Assembly: GCF_023546765.1 (NCBI RefSeq)
Contig: NZ_CP097484.1
Span: 561,501-625,500 of the forward strand
Source of the DNA: Methylobacterium tardum
GTDB taxonomy: Bacteria > Pseudomonadota > Alphaproteobacteria > Rhizobiales > Beijerinckiaceae
Length of the DNA stretch: 64,000 nt
Reading direction: 5' to 3'
Shown: positions 36,077 through 45,486 of the stretch, in pieces
How the letters are laid out: each line of letters starts with the position of its first letter
Numbering within the stretch: the first letter of the stretch is position 1
Notes under the pieces: generated by a model
Told to the model about the DNA's origin: nothing
The model's input: the letters and a program-made list of their open reading frames with translations, nothing else
Databases searched by the model: none
Translations under genes and position numbers: made by a program

Positions 36077-36994
36077 TCAGGGCTTCTTCGACTCCGGCGC
36101 GGATTCGGCCGGGGCCGGCGGCGCGTCGGTGCGCTCGATCTTCGCCTCCGCGCGCAGCTTCAGGATCATGTCCTGCTGAGCCTTGCGGATCAGGTGCTGA
36201 TCGATCTGCTCCTTGAGCTCGTCGAAGGTCGGCTGCGGCTTGGTCCGCTTCTCCTCGACCTTGATCACGTGCCAGCCGAACTGCGTCTTGATCGGGTCGG
36301 AGACCTGGCCGGCCTTCATCGCGAACGCCGCATTGGCGAAGTCCGGGACCATCCGCTCCTTGGTGAACCAGCCGAGATCGCCGCCCTCGGTCTTCGAGCC
36401 CGGATCCTTCGACGCCTCGGCCGCGACCTTGGCGAAATCCTCGCCGCCCTTGATCCGCGCCGCGATCTTCTTCGCCTCGGCCTCGTTGTCCACGAGGATG
36501 TGGCGGGCATGCACCTCCTCCTCGGGCTTCATCAGCTTGACGGTCTGGTCGTAGATCGCGTGCTCCGCCTCGGGCGTGACCGCGCGCTTGGCCTCCTGCT
36601 CCAGGTAGTCGTCGAGCAGGAGCTTGTCGCGGAAATAGGCGAGCTTGCGCTTGAACTCCGGCGTGTCGCCGATCTTGGCGGCCTCGGCCGCCTGCGCGCC
36701 GACCCGCAGGTCGACCATGTAGTCGGCGAGCAGGTTCTTCTTCTGCGCCTCGTCGACGCCCGGCAGCGACAGGGCCGGGTCCTCGGCCGCGATGGCGAGG
36801 TCGCCCTGCGTGATCGGCTTGCCGTTGACGGTCGCCGCGACCGAGTCCGGCCCGGGCGCGGCGGCGGGCGTGTTCGCCGCGGGCGTCGAGGCCGGTGCCG
36901 GGACCTTCTGCGGCGTCTGCGCCAGCGCGAATCCCGGCATCGCGAGCATGACGGCGAGCGCGCTGGCGCGCCGGAGGAGGGCGGTGTTCGGCAT
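36077..36994 (-). CDS. Parvulin-type peptidyl-prolyl isomerase (PpiC/SurA-like)
   Basis: A 305-residue exported folding factor. Signal peptide: RRASALAVMLAMPGFALAQ. A Pro/Ala-rich spacer follows, then a SurA-N-like helical region (VDEAQKKNLLADYMVDLRVG..., KRKLAYFRDKLLLDDYLEQEA). The parvulin domain begins near residue 160 with EVHARHILVDNEAEAKKIAARI and includes GGDLGWFTKERMVPDFANAAFAM and TQFGWHVIKVEEKR. The C-terminus is Lys/Pro/Glu-rich. It probably assists outer-membrane or periplasmic protein folding. It is divergent from secA with ~260 bp between starts. Confidence 0.93.
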   Translation of the reverse strand: MPNTALLRRASALAVMLAMPGFALAQTPQKVPAPASTPAANTPAAAPGPDSVAATVNGKPITQGDLAIAAEDPALSLPGVDEAQKKNLLADYMVDLRVGAQAAEAAKIGDTPEFKRKLAYFRDKLLLDDYLEQEAKRAVTPEAEHAIYDQTVKLMKPEEEVHARHILVDNEAEAKKIAARIKGGEDFAKVAAEASKDPGSKTEGGDLGWFTKERMVPDFANAAFAMKAGQVSDPIKTQFGWHVIKVEEKRTKPQPTFDELKEQIDQHLIRKAQQDMILKLRAEAKIERTDAPPAPAESAPESKKP

Positions 36995-37254
36995 GCGGGC
37001 GAAGTCTCCGACTGACGTCTCGTGCCGCCCCGATCGGGCCGGGCGACAGGCCGCGGCACAGGTGGCCCGCGTCGCGCGAGAAGGCAAGCGCTGCCGTTCC
37101 GCGCATCCCGGAACCGTGACCGTACTGACCCGCGTTGAGGGCTGCCCCTTTCAGGTGCACCGGGCGATGTTTACCTCTATAAGCCCGGCCAACTCCGTCC
37201 AGGCCGGCCCGCCACGCTCACCCGTGGGCGGGCTCGCGCGTCCGCAGGTCAACG

Positions 37255-40145
37255 ATGCTCGGCTCGATCGCCAAGAAGATTTTCGGCTCCTCCAACGACC
37301 GGCGCGTCAAGGGCTACCGCCCCCGCGTGGCGCAGATCAACGCGCTGGAACCGGAGATCCAGGCCCTGTCGGACGAGGCGCTGCGCGCCCGCACCGACAT
37401 GCTGAAAGCCGAGCTCGCCGCCGGCAAGAGCCTCGATGACATCCTGGTGCCGGCCTTCGCCACGGTGCGCGAGGCGGCCAAGCGCGTCTTCGGCCAGCGC
37501 CACTTCGACGTGCAGCTGATCGGCGGCATGGTGCTGCACGAGGGCGGCATCGCCGAGATGAAGACCGGCGAGGGCAAGACCCTGGTGGCGACGCTGCCGG
37601 TCTACCTGAACGCGCTGGAGGGCAAGGGCGTCCACGTCGTCACCGTCAACGACTACCTCGCCTCCCGCGACGCCGAGTGGATGGGCCAAGTCTACCGGTT
37701 CCTCGGCCTGTCCGTCGGCACGATCGTCCACGGGCTCGGCGACGCGCAGCGCAAGGACGCCTACGCCTGCGACATCACCTACGGCACCAACAACGAGTAC
37801 GGGTTCGACTACCTGCGCGACAACATGAAGTACGAGATGTCCCAGCTGGCGCAGCGGGGGCATAATTTCGCGATCGTCGACGAGGTCGATTCGATCCTGA
37901 TCGGCGAGGCGCGCACGCCGCTGATCATCTCCGGCCCGGTGGACGATCGCTCGGAACTCTACGTGGCGGTCGACGCGCTGATGCCGCGCCTGCGCAAGGA
38001 GTTCTACGACCTCGACGAGAAGCAGCGCACGGTCTCGCTGACCGAAGAGGGCAACGAGTTCATCGAGGAGGCGATGCGCGAGGCCGGCCTCCTGAAGGAG
38101 GGCGACCTCTACGACGCCCACAACGTCACCCTGGTCCACCACGTCAACCAGGCCCTGCGCGCCCACACGCTGTTCACCCGCGACAAGGACTACATCGTCA
38201 AGAACGACGAGGTGGTGATCATCGATGAGTTCACCGGCCGCATGATGCAGGGCCGGCGCTACTCGGAGGGCCTGCACCAGGCGCTGGAGGCGAAGGAGCG
38301 GGTCACGATCCAGCCCGAGAACCAGACGCTCGCGTCGATCACCTTCCAGAACTACTTCCGCCTCTACAAGAAGCTCGCCGGCATGACCGGCACGGCCTCC
38401 ACCGAGGCCGACGAGTTCGCCGAGATCTACAAGCTCGACGTGGTCGACATCCCGACCAACAAGGAGGTCGAGCGCGTCGACGAGGACGACGAGGTCTACC
38501 GGACCGTCGGGGAGAAGTACGAGGGCATCATCGCCGAGATCGACAAGGCGCATGCCCGCCACCAGCCGATCCTGGTCGGCACCGGCTCGATCGAGAAGTC
38601 GGAGCACCTCGCCGAGATGCTCAAGAAGGCCGGCTACAGCCTGCTCGACTATTCCGACCCGAACGCGCTGACCGACGTCTACGCCGCCGCCCGCGAGGGC
38701 CGGGTGACCAAGCGCTTCGCCGTGCTGAACGCCCGCTTCCACGAGCAGGAGGCCTACATCGTGGCCGAGGCGGGTGTCCCCGGCGCGATCACCATCGCCA
38801 CCAACATGGCCGGCCGCGGCACCGACATCAAACTCGGCGGCAACCTCGAGATGCGGATCGAGAAGGAGCTCGGCCACCTCGCGGAGGGCCCGGAGCGCGA
38901 CGCCGCCATCGCGGCGATCAAGGCGGAGATCACCGAGAACCGCGCCAAGGTGCTGGCCTCGGGCGAGCCGGCCGATCCGGAGGCGGGCCGGAAGAAGGCG
39001 CTGCCCGGCGGCCTCTACATCATCGGCACCGAGCGCCACGAATCGCGCCGCATCGACAACCAGCTCCGCGGCCGCTCCGGTCGCCAGGGCGATCCCGGCC
39101 GCTCGAAGTTCTACCTGTCGCTTCAGGACGACCTGATGCGGATCTTCGGCTCCGACCGGATGGACGGGATGCTGCAGAAGCTCGGCCTGGAGCAGGGCGA
39201 GGCGATCATCCACCCCTGGATCAACAAGGCCATCGAGAAGGCTCAGCAGAAGGTCGAGGCGCGCAACTTCGACATGCGCAAGAACGTGCTCAAGTACGAC
39301 AACGTCATGAACGACCAGCGCAAGGTCGTCTTCGAGCAGCGCCGCGACTTCATGGGCCAGGACAGCGTCCGCGAGACCGTGGACGAGATGCGCGAGGGCG
39401 TGATCGGCGATCTCGTCGCCCGCCACATCCCGGAGAACGCCTACGCCGAGCAGTGGGACGTGGCCGGCCTGCGCGAGCAGGTGAGGGACATCCTCAACCT
39501 CGACGTGCCGGTCGAGGACTGGGCCAAGGAGGAGGGCATCGCCGACGAGGAGATGCGCGAGCGCCTGCTCAAGGCCGCCGAGTCCGCCTATGCCGAGCGG
39601 ACCGAGAAGAACGGCGCCGAGGTCACGGCCTATATCGAGAAGCAGGTCCTGCTCCAGACCCTGGACCACCTGTGGCGCGAGCACCTCGTGACCCTGGATC
39701 ACCTGCGGCAGGTGATCGGCTGGCGCGGCTTCGCCCAGCGCGACCCGCTGAACGAGTACAAGTCCGAGGCGTTCGACCTGTTCAACGGCCTCGTGACCGC
39801 CCTGCGCGAGCAGGTCACCGCGCAGCTCTCGCGGGTCGAGATCATGATGCAGGAGCCGCAGGCGGAATACCCGGCCGGCGGCCCGGCGCTGCCGCCGATG
39901 TTCGCCCAGCATCTCGATCCGGTCACCGGCGAGAATGAGATGGACTATGCCGGTCAGGGCTCGGGCAGCGACGGCGGCGGCGGTCCGGCCTACGGCTTCG
40001 CCGCACAGGGCCGGCCGCGGACGGGGCAGTGCTGGAGCGCGATCCCACCGACGCCGCCACCTGGGGCCGCGTCGGCCGAAACGAGCCGTGCCCCTGCGGC
40101 TCGGGCAAGAAGTACAAGCACTGCCACGGCAGCCTCCAGGCCTGA
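37255..40145 (+). CDS. secA: Preprotein translocase ATPase SecA (C-terminal frameshift)
   Basis: The SecA motor drives proteins through SecYEG. DEAD motor motifs are [11 protein letters not shown] (Walker A), [20 protein letters not shown] (DEVD) and later [14 protein letters not shown]; the preprotein-crosslinking and helical-wing parts are intact to about residue 915. The zinc-binding C-terminal tail ([18 protein letters not shown]) is encoded, but in a shifted frame: a base is missing between about 40008 and 40018, after GFAAQG. With the correction the gene ends at TGA 40143-40145. Without it the frame runs open into bioD, giving a false ~1190-residue SecA-BioD fusion. Confidence 0.95.
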
Positions 40146-40152
40146 GGCCGGC

Positions 40153-40827
40153 ATGCCCGCACGGGCGGTCTTCATCGCCGGGGCCGGGACGGAGATCGGC
40201 AAGACCTACGTCACCGCGGCCCTGACCCGGCGCCTTCGGGCGCTGGGCCGGCCGGTCCGGACCCTGAAGCCGCTCGCGAGCGGAGTCCCGCCGCTCGGCG
40301 ACCCCGGCTTCGCCGAGAGCGACACCGCCCGACTGCTCGACGCCCAGGATCTCGCCCTCGACGAGGCGGCCGTCGAGGCGTGCTCACCCTGGCGGTTCTC
40401 GGCGCCGCTCTCGCCCGATCAGGCGGCGGCGCTGGAGGGGCGGTCCCTCGACCTCGCCGACCTCGTCGGCTGGTGCCGCGCGCAGATCGCCGGCACACGC
40501 GAGGGCACGCTCCTGATCGAGGGCGTCGGCGGCCTCATGAGCCCGGTGACCGAGACAGCCACAGGTCTCGATTGGCTGCGGGCGCTCGGCGTTCCGGCCG
40601 TTCTGGTTTCCGGCAGCTATCTCGGGGCGATCAGTCACGCGCTCACCGCCTGCGAAACCCTGCGCCTGCATGCGGTTCCCCTTCTCGCCGTGGCGGTCAG
40701 CGAGAGCGAAGGGGCGCCGGCACCGGCCAGCACGGTAGCGGGCGCAATCGCCCGCCATGCCGGCGCGCCGGTCTTCTGCCTGAGGCGCGATGAGCCCTGT
40801 CCCGACAGCCTCGCCGACCTGATCTGA
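40153..40827 (+). CDS. bioD: Dethiobiotin synthetase BioD
   Basis: A 224-residue ATP-dependent carboxylase that forms the ureido ring of dethiobiotin. The P-loop [11 protein letters not shown], the substrate loop [10 protein letters not shown], and the second site [14 protein letters not shown] with the conserved EG.GG are present. It starts seven bases after the corrected secA stop. Other biotin genes (bioB, F, A) are not nearby, so bioD is scattered. The apparent fusion to SecA is an artefact of the upstream indel. Confidence 0.93.
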   Translation: MPARAVFIAGAGTEIGKTYVTAALTRRLRALGRPVRTLKPLASGVPPLGDPGFAESDTARLLDAQDLALDEAAVEACSPWRFSAPLSPDQAAALEGRSLDLADLVGWCRAQIAGTREGTLLIEGVGGLMSPVTETATGLDWLRALGVPAVLVSGSYLGAISHALTACETLRLHAVPLLAVAVSESEGAPAPASTVAGAIARHAGAPVFCLRRDEPCPDSLADLI

Positions 40828-40938
40828 AGCGCCAAGGATCGTGACCGCCGCGGCGCTGGACGGCTTGGCCGCAGCCGCTACTTCTTCGACGGAGGCGCCG
40901 CACCCCGGACCCGAGGGGCGCCCTGCCGGAGTCCTGCG

Positions 40939-42882
40939 TTGAGTCAGTCCCTTGCCCCCGCGGCGCATTCCGGGTCCCAGGCTGCTTCGGACGGCGACGC
41001 GCCGACGCGCGGCCGGTTGCGGCCGGCCCTCATCCTGGGCGCGCTTGGGGTGGTCTACGGCGACATCGGCACGAGCCCGCTCTACGCGTTCAAGGAGGCG
41101 GTGAAGGCGGCGACGGCCGGCGGCGCGTCGGTGCCGGCGGCGGCCACGGGTGCGGTGTCGCTGATCCTGTGGTCGCTGATCCTGATCGTGTCGCTGAAAT
41201 ACGCGGTGCTGATCCTGCGCGCCGACAACCGCGGCGAGGGCGGCATCGTCGCCATGCTGGCGTTGCTGGGCGCGCGGCAGGCGCGGCCGGGGACGTGGAA
41301 GGCGCTGCTTCTGGTGGTCGGGCTCGTGGGCGCGGCTTTGCTCTACGGCGACGGGGCGATCACGCCGGCGATCTCGGTGCTGTCGGCGATCGAGGGCCTG
41401 AAGGTCGACGCGCCGGCACTCGGGCCGTTCGTGGTGCCGATCACGCTGGTGATCCTGGTCGGGCTGTTCCTGGTCCAGCACAAGGGCGTGGCCGCCATCG
41501 GCCGGGTGTTCGGGCCCGTCATGCTGGTCTGGTTCGTCGTGCTGGCGCTGCTCGGAACCGTCGGCATCGTCCGCCATCCCGAGGTGCTCGCGGCCGCCAA
41601 CCCGTTTCACGCGCTCGACTTCATGCTCCACGCCGGCGTGCACGTCAGCTTCGCCATGCTCGGCGCGGCCTTCCTGGCGGTGACCGGCGGCGAGGCGATG
41701 TATGCCGATCTCGGGCATTTCGGCGCGATGCCGATCCGCCTCTCCTGGTTCGCGCTGGTCCTGCCCGCGCTGATGCTCAACTATCTCGGCCAGGGCGCGC
41801 TGCTGATCGGCACCCCCGACGCAATCGAGAACCCGTTCTTCCGGCTGTGCCCGGATTGGGGCCACCTGCCGCTCATCGCACTGGCCACGATGGCGACGAT
41901 CATCGCGTCTCAGGCGATCATCTCGGGCGTGTTCTCGCTGACCCAGCAATCGGTCCAGCTCGGCTTCCTCCCGGCGATGCGCATCGTGCAGACGGCCCGG
42001 GAGGAGCGCGGACAGATCTACGTCCCGATGGTGAACTGGCTCCTGGCGGTCGCGACCCTCGTGGCGGTGGTGATGTTCGGCTCGTCCGACGCGCTGGCCG
42101 GCGCCTACGGGATCGCGGTCTCGATGCTCATGGCGATCACCACGCTGCTGGCCGCGCTGATCGCCCTGCGCTGGGGCTACAGCCCGCTTCTGGTGGTCGC
42201 GGTGAACGGCTTCTTCCTGGCGATCGACGCGGTGTTCTTCGCCGCCAACAGCGTGAAGATCATGGAGGGCGGCTGGTTTCCCCTCATCCTCGCGGGCGTC
42301 GTCGCCCTGATGATGCTGACGTGGAAGAAGGGCAATGAGCTCGCCGAGGAGGCGCGGGTCGCCCTGAGGCTGCCGGAGGATGTGTTCCTCGCCGGACTTC
42401 AGCACCGCGATCTGCTGCGCCTGCCGGGCACCGCAGCCTTCCTCTCGGCGGCGGAGCACGGCATTCCGCTGCACCTCTCGCGGTTCGTGGAGCGCAACCA
42501 CGCCCTGATGGAGCGCATCCTGATCATCACCGCGCTCTACGAAGAGACACCCACCGTCCCGAAGAATCGGCGCGCCCACGTGACGATCCTGGCGCCGGAC
42601 TTCTACCGGGTGATCCTGCGCTACGGCTTCATGGAGGAGGCTTCGATCCCGGAAGGGCTCGCCTGTGCGGTGGAGTCCCGGCACCTGCCGCCGCACGTCC
42701 TCGGCGACATGACCATCTTCGTCGGCCACGAGACGATCATCCCGCGCAAGGACAAGCGCGGCATGGCGCCCTGGCGGGAGAACCTGTTCGCCTTCATGCA
42801 GCGCAACGCCGAGCGCACCGGCGCCTTCTTCGGCGTGCCGACCCGGCAGGTCGTGGAAGTCGGGACCGAGATCGAGATCTAG
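40939..42882 (+). CDS. kup: Potassium uptake protein Kup
   Basis: A 647-residue K+/H+ symporter of the KUP/HAK/KT family: 12 hydrophobic helices in the first ~450 residues and a ~180-residue cytoplasmic C-domain (ending VEVGTEIEI). The hallmark N-terminal motif GVVYGDIGTSPLYAFKEA is complete, as are LRADNRGEGGI and YGDGAITPAISVLSAIEGL. The start is a TTG with GGAG seven bases before it; no ATG lies before the first helix. Low-affinity potassium uptake, constitutive in other bacteria. Downstream gap 42883-43188 holds an inverted repeat and a stress promoter. Confidence 0.94.
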   Translation: MSQSLAPAAHSGSQAASDGDAPTRGRLRPALILGALGVVYGDIGTSPLYAFKEAVKAATAGGASVPAAATGAVSLILWSLILIVSLKYAVLILRADNRGEGGIVAMLALLGARQARPGTWKALLLVVGLVGAALLYGDGAITPAISVLSAIEGLKVDAPALGPFVVPITLVILVGLFLVQHKGVAAIGRVFGPVMLVWFVVLALLGTVGIVRHPEVLAAANPFHALDFMLHAGVHVSFAMLGAAFLAVTGGEAMYADLGHFGAMPIRLSWFALVLPALMLNYLGQGALLIGTPDAIENPFFRLCPDWGHLPLIALATMATIIASQAIISGVFSLTQQSVQLGFLPAMRIVQTAREERGQIYVPMVNWLLAVATLVAVVMFGSSDALAGAYGIAVSMLMAITTLLAALIALRWGYSPLLVVAVNGFFLAIDAVFFAANSVKIMEGGWFPLILAGVVALMMLTWKKGNELAEEARVALRLPEDVFLAGLQHRDLLRLPGTAAFLSAAEHGIPLHLSRFVERNHALMERILIITALYEETPTVPKNRRAHVTILAPDFYRVILRYGFMEEASIPEGLACAVESRHLPPHVLGDMTIFVGHETIIPRKDKRGMAPWRENLFAFMQRNAERTGAFFGVPTRQVVEVGTEIEI

Positions 42883-43020
42883 GCGTTGGTGCGGCCGCCC
42901 GACGCGCGCGCAAGTCTCCGCCGCTTCCGTCGTGTGACGTTGCCAAGTCCAAGCGGGACAACGGGCGGCAACCCGCCCTGAAAGGTTCGCGGTAGCGGTC
43001 GCCTGCACAGGGGATGACAC

Positions 43021-43060
43021 GGATCGGCGCGGCGCTGCAGGCGGTACGTGGCGCCGATCC
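43021..43060. repeat. Perfect 10-bp inverted repeat downstream of kup
   Basis: GGATCGGCGC...GCGCCGATCC with a 20-bp centre, 138 bp past the kup stop. No T-tract follows on the plus strand (TTGCC), so it is a weak terminator candidate or an RNA hairpin. Confidence 0.4.
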
Positions 43061-43107
43061 TTGCCTGCCGATGCACGGAAACTTGAGCGGGCAATGCGGG
43101 ACGGCGC

Positions 43108-43132
43108 GGAACCGTGGCCGCCGGGTCTCGTT
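43108..43132 (+). promoter_or_regulatory. Sigma-EcfG-like general stress promoter
   Basis: GGAAC-N16-CGTT, a full match to the consensus of the alphaproteobacterial general stress sigma factor EcfG, ending 57 bp before the ATG of the CsbD-like gene. Consensus and target type both fit. Confidence 0.75.
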
Positions 43133-43188
43133 GCGCCCCGACGCAGGCGACGCGCCCATGCGGCGTGCGCCGGATCGGAGGGACGAGG

Positions 43189-43593
43189 ATGAACAGAGAT
43201 CATTTCGAAGGCGGCCTTCGCCATCTGCGGGGCCGGGCCAAGACCGCGGCGGGGGCGGTTCGCGGTCGGGCCGGCGACCAGTTCGACGGTGCCTACGATC
43301 AGGCGACCGGAGCGGCGCAATACGCCTACGGGGAAGCGCGCGACGCGGTGCGCGACCTGCGCCACGGCGGCGAGCACCTCGTCGAGGAGGGGCGCACCCG
43401 GTTCCGTCAGGTCAGCGAGCGGAGCCACGCCCTCGCCGACGAGGCCATCGAGCGCGGACAACAGTACCGCGACCAAGCCGTCCGCCACGGCCGGACCCTC
43501 GCGCGGCGCGCGGACCAGAACCGCGGCACGACTCTGGCGCTCGTGGCCGCCATGGCGTTCGGCCTCGGCTGGCTGGCGCGGCCGACCCGCTGA
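43189..43593 (+). CDS. CsbD-like stress protein with C-terminal membrane helix
   Basis: A 134-residue protein. The N-terminus (HFEGGLRHLRGRAKTAAGAVRGRAGDQFDGAYDQATG) resembles the CsbD helix (GK.K.L.GK.KE..G...DD). A charged helical region follows, and the C-terminus ends in a hydrophobic segment (TTLALVAAMAFGLGWLARPTR) like the membrane anchor of DUF883/ElaB proteins. It thus looks like a CsbD-DUF883 hybrid that sits at the inner membrane. A sigma-EcfG-like promoter lies just upstream and GAGG precedes the ATG. Family proteins are abundant under general stress; biochemical function unknown. Confidence 0.8.
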   Translation: MNRDHFEGGLRHLRGRAKTAAGAVRGRAGDQFDGAYDQATGAAQYAYGEARDAVRDLRHGGEHLVEEGRTRFRQVSERSHALADEAIERGQQYRDQAVRHGRTLARRADQNRGTTLALVAAMAFGLGWLARPTR

Positions 43594-43622
43594 GCCGCCC
43601 TGCGCGGTGACGCCGAAGGCGG

Positions 43623-43644
43623 GGCAGCCGGTCTTGCGGCTGCC
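43623..43644 (+). terminator. Hairpin between the CsbD-like gene and ahcY
   Basis: GGCAGCCG-GTCTTG-CGGCTGCC, a perfect 8-bp stem 29 bp after the stop. There is no following T-tract, so termination would be weak or Rho-assisted. Confidence 0.4.
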
Positions 43645-43659
43645 TCGCCGGGCGGAACG

Positions 43660-43677
43660 CATAAAGACATCTTTATG
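43660..43677 (+). promoter_or_regulatory. Dyad operator upstream of ahcY
   Basis: CATAAAGA-CA-TCTTTATG, a perfect 8+8 bp inverted repeat in an AT-rich island, 75 bp before the ahcY ATG. Dyads of this size and AT-content are typical of ArsR-family operators; the ArsR-type regulator SahR is known to control ahcY in several Proteobacteria. Identity with its motif was not checked. I see no SAH riboswitch fold that I can support. Confidence 0.6.
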
Positions 43678-43752
43678 TCTTGATTGCTTCGTATCCCGCG
43701 AAGTGGTAGGGGCTTCGCCCGAACCGCAACGCGAACACGGAGCCATCGACTC

Positions 43753-45153
43753 ATGGCCAAGGATTACATCGTCAAGGACATCGGGCTGGCCGATTACGGC
43801 CGCAAGGAGATCTCGATCGCCGAGACGGAGATGCCGGGCCTGATGGCGGTCCGCGAGGAGTACGGCGCCGCGCAGCCCCTGAAGGGCGCGAAGATCGCCG
43901 GCTCGCTCCACATGACGATCCAGACCGCCGTGCTGATCGAGACCCTGAAGGCGCTCGGCGCCGACATCCGCTGGGTCTCCTGCAACATCTACTCGACCCA
44001 GGATCACGCCGCCGCCGCCATCGCGGCCGCCGGCATCCCGGTCTTCGCCGTGAAGGGCGAGACCCTGGAGGAGTACTGGGATTACACCTCGCGCCTGTTC
44101 GACTGGCATGACGGCGGCATGCCGAACATGATCCTCGGCGACGGCGGCGACGCCACCATGTTCGTCCATCTCGGCTTGCGCGCCGAGAACGGCGACACCG
44201 CCTTCCTCGACAAGCCGGAGAGCGAGGAGGAGGAGATCTTCTTCGCGCTGCTCAAGAAGAAGCTCGCCGAGAAGCCGAAGGGCTGGTTCGCCGGCCTCGC
44301 CGACAGCATCAAGGGCATCTCCGAGGAGACCACCACGGGCGTCCACCGCCTCTACGTGCTGGCCAAGGAGGGCAAGCTGCTCTTCCCGGCGATCAACGTG
44401 AACGACTCGGTCACCAAGTCGAAGTTCGACAACCTCTACGGCTGCAAGGAATCGCTGGTCGACGGCATCCGCCGCGGCACCGACGTGATGATGGCCGGCA
44501 AGGTCGCCATGGTCGCGGGCTTCGGCGACGTCGGCAAGGGCTCGGCCGCGTCGCTGCGCAACGCCGGCTGCCGCGTGCTCGTGTCGGAGATCGACCCGAT
44601 CTGCGCGCTCCAGGCCGCCATGGAGGGCTACGAGGTCGTGACCATGGAGGATGCCGCTCCGCGCGCCGACATCTTCGTCACCGCCACGGGCAACAAGGAC
44701 ATCATCACCATCGACCACATGCGGGCGATGAAGGACCGGGCGATCGTCTGCAACATCGGCCACTTCGACAACGAGATTCAGGTCGCCGGCCTGAAGAATC
44801 TCAAGTGGTCGAACATCAAGCCGCAGGTGGACGAGATCACCTTCGCGGACGGCCACCGCATCATCCTCCTGTCGGAGGGCCGTCTGGTGAACCTCGGCAA
44901 TGCGACCGGCCACCCGTCCTTCGTGATGTCGGCCTCGTTCACCAACCAGACGCTGGCCCAGATCGAGCTCTGGACCAACCCGGGCAAGTACCAGAAGCAG
45001 GTCTACACCCTGCCCAAGACCCTCGATGAGAAGGTCGCGGCCCTGCACCTGGAGAAGATCGGCGTGAAGCTGTCGAAGCTCCGCCCCGATCAGGCCGCCT
45101 ATATCGGCGTGTCCGAGTCCGGCCCGTTCAAGCCCGAGCACTACCGTTACTGA
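43753..45153 (+). CDS. ahcY: Adenosylhomocysteinase
   Basis: A 466-residue NAD-dependent S-adenosylhomocysteine hydrolase that recycles the product of all SAM-dependent methylations, including those by the methyltransferases in this window. Substrate residues are in [15 protein letters not shown] and [13 protein letters not shown]; the ~40-residue bacterial insertion ([20 protein letters not shown]) is present; the NAD Rossmann motif is [13 protein letters not shown]; the C-terminus FKPEHYRY completes the active site of the neighbouring subunit. ATG at MAKDYIVKD fits the family. The upstream dyad is a likely operator and a hairpin follows the gene. Confidence 0.97.
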   Translation: MAKDYIVKDIGLADYGRKEISIAETEMPGLMAVREEYGAAQPLKGAKIAGSLHMTIQTAVLIETLKALGADIRWVSCNIYSTQDHAAAAIAAAGIPVFAVKGETLEEYWDYTSRLFDWHDGGMPNMILGDGGDATMFVHLGLRAENGDTAFLDKPESEEEEIFFALLKKKLAEKPKGWFAGLADSIKGISEETTTGVHRLYVLAKEGKLLFPAINVNDSVTKSKFDNLYGCKESLVDGIRRGTDVMMAGKVAMVAGFGDVGKGSAASLRNAGCRVLVSEIDPICALQAAMEGYEVVTMEDAAPRADIFVTATGNKDIITIDHMRAMKDRAIVCNIGHFDNEIQVAGLKNLKWSNIKPQVDEITFADGHRIILLSEGRLVNLGNATGHPSFVMSASFTNQTLAQIELWTNPGKYQKQVYTLPKTLDEKVAALHLEKIGVKLSKLRPDQAAYIGVSESGPFKPEHYRY

Positions 45154-45252
45154 GGACGCTGCGGCCCGGGTTCGGCGCAATCCTGCGTCGAACCACCGGC
45201 TGCATGTCTGAATCTCGACAGACGGTCTCGGCCGTCGGAATCGACAACACTT

Positions 45253-45287
45253 CGAGGCCCGGCGCGCTGCGTCGGGCCTCGTCGTTT
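45253..45287 (+). terminator. Terminator hairpin after ahcY
   Basis: CGAGGCCCG...CGGGCCTCG, a 9-bp perfect stem (45253-45261 with 45273-45281) around an 11-base loop, followed by TCGTTT. The T-tract is short, but the position fits an intrinsic terminator about 100 bp after the stop. Confidence 0.65.
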
Positions 45288-45331
45288 GTCAACCTCTGTA
45301 TGCGAGATCGAACTGTGTCTTCTGTGTGTCG

Positions 45332-45346
45332 TTAACGGCTGATTAT
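45332..45346 (+). promoter_or_regulatory. CtrA-box-like sequence upstream of divL
   Basis: TTAA-N7-TTAT, one mismatch from TTAA-N7-TTAA, about 140 bp before the divL start. The same distance and quality are seen at ccrM. Confidence 0.4.
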
Positions 45347-45486
45347 GCGCATCTTGCCAGAAGGCACGCTTCGTTCCCCTTCCGGGGTGATTCCACCCCA
45401 CTGTAGAGTACCGGCGAATCTTTGATCGATGGGACCGCGGCGGTCCGGAGGGATTGCCGCGGGGACGGTGCGTTCTGCGCCGCGCG

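Larger units (their letters stand above)
45154..45486. other. 333-bp gap between ahcY and divL
   Basis: Holds the ahcY terminator, a CtrA-like box, and several GANTC sites (for example GATTC at 45389-45393), the sequence methylated by CcrM. No gene seen. Confidence 0.6.

Noticed and set aside
37255..40827. An apparent SecA-BioD fusion protein
   Set aside because: The SecA tail [14 protein letters not shown] is intact in another frame and ends with its own stop just before the bioD ATG; the fusion is created by one missing base.
43594..43752. A possible SAH or SAM riboswitch in front of ahcY
   Set aside because: I could not build the conserved pseudoknot of either class; the clear structure is the 8+8 bp dyad, better explained as a protein operator. 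A covariance-model search would settle it.
40384..45180. A ~1600-codon open frame on the minus strand opposite bioD, kup and ahcY
   Set aside because: It is a codon-phase shadow of real genes in high-GC DNA (few stops on the antisense); its translation is low-complexity and the plus-strand genes are unambiguous.
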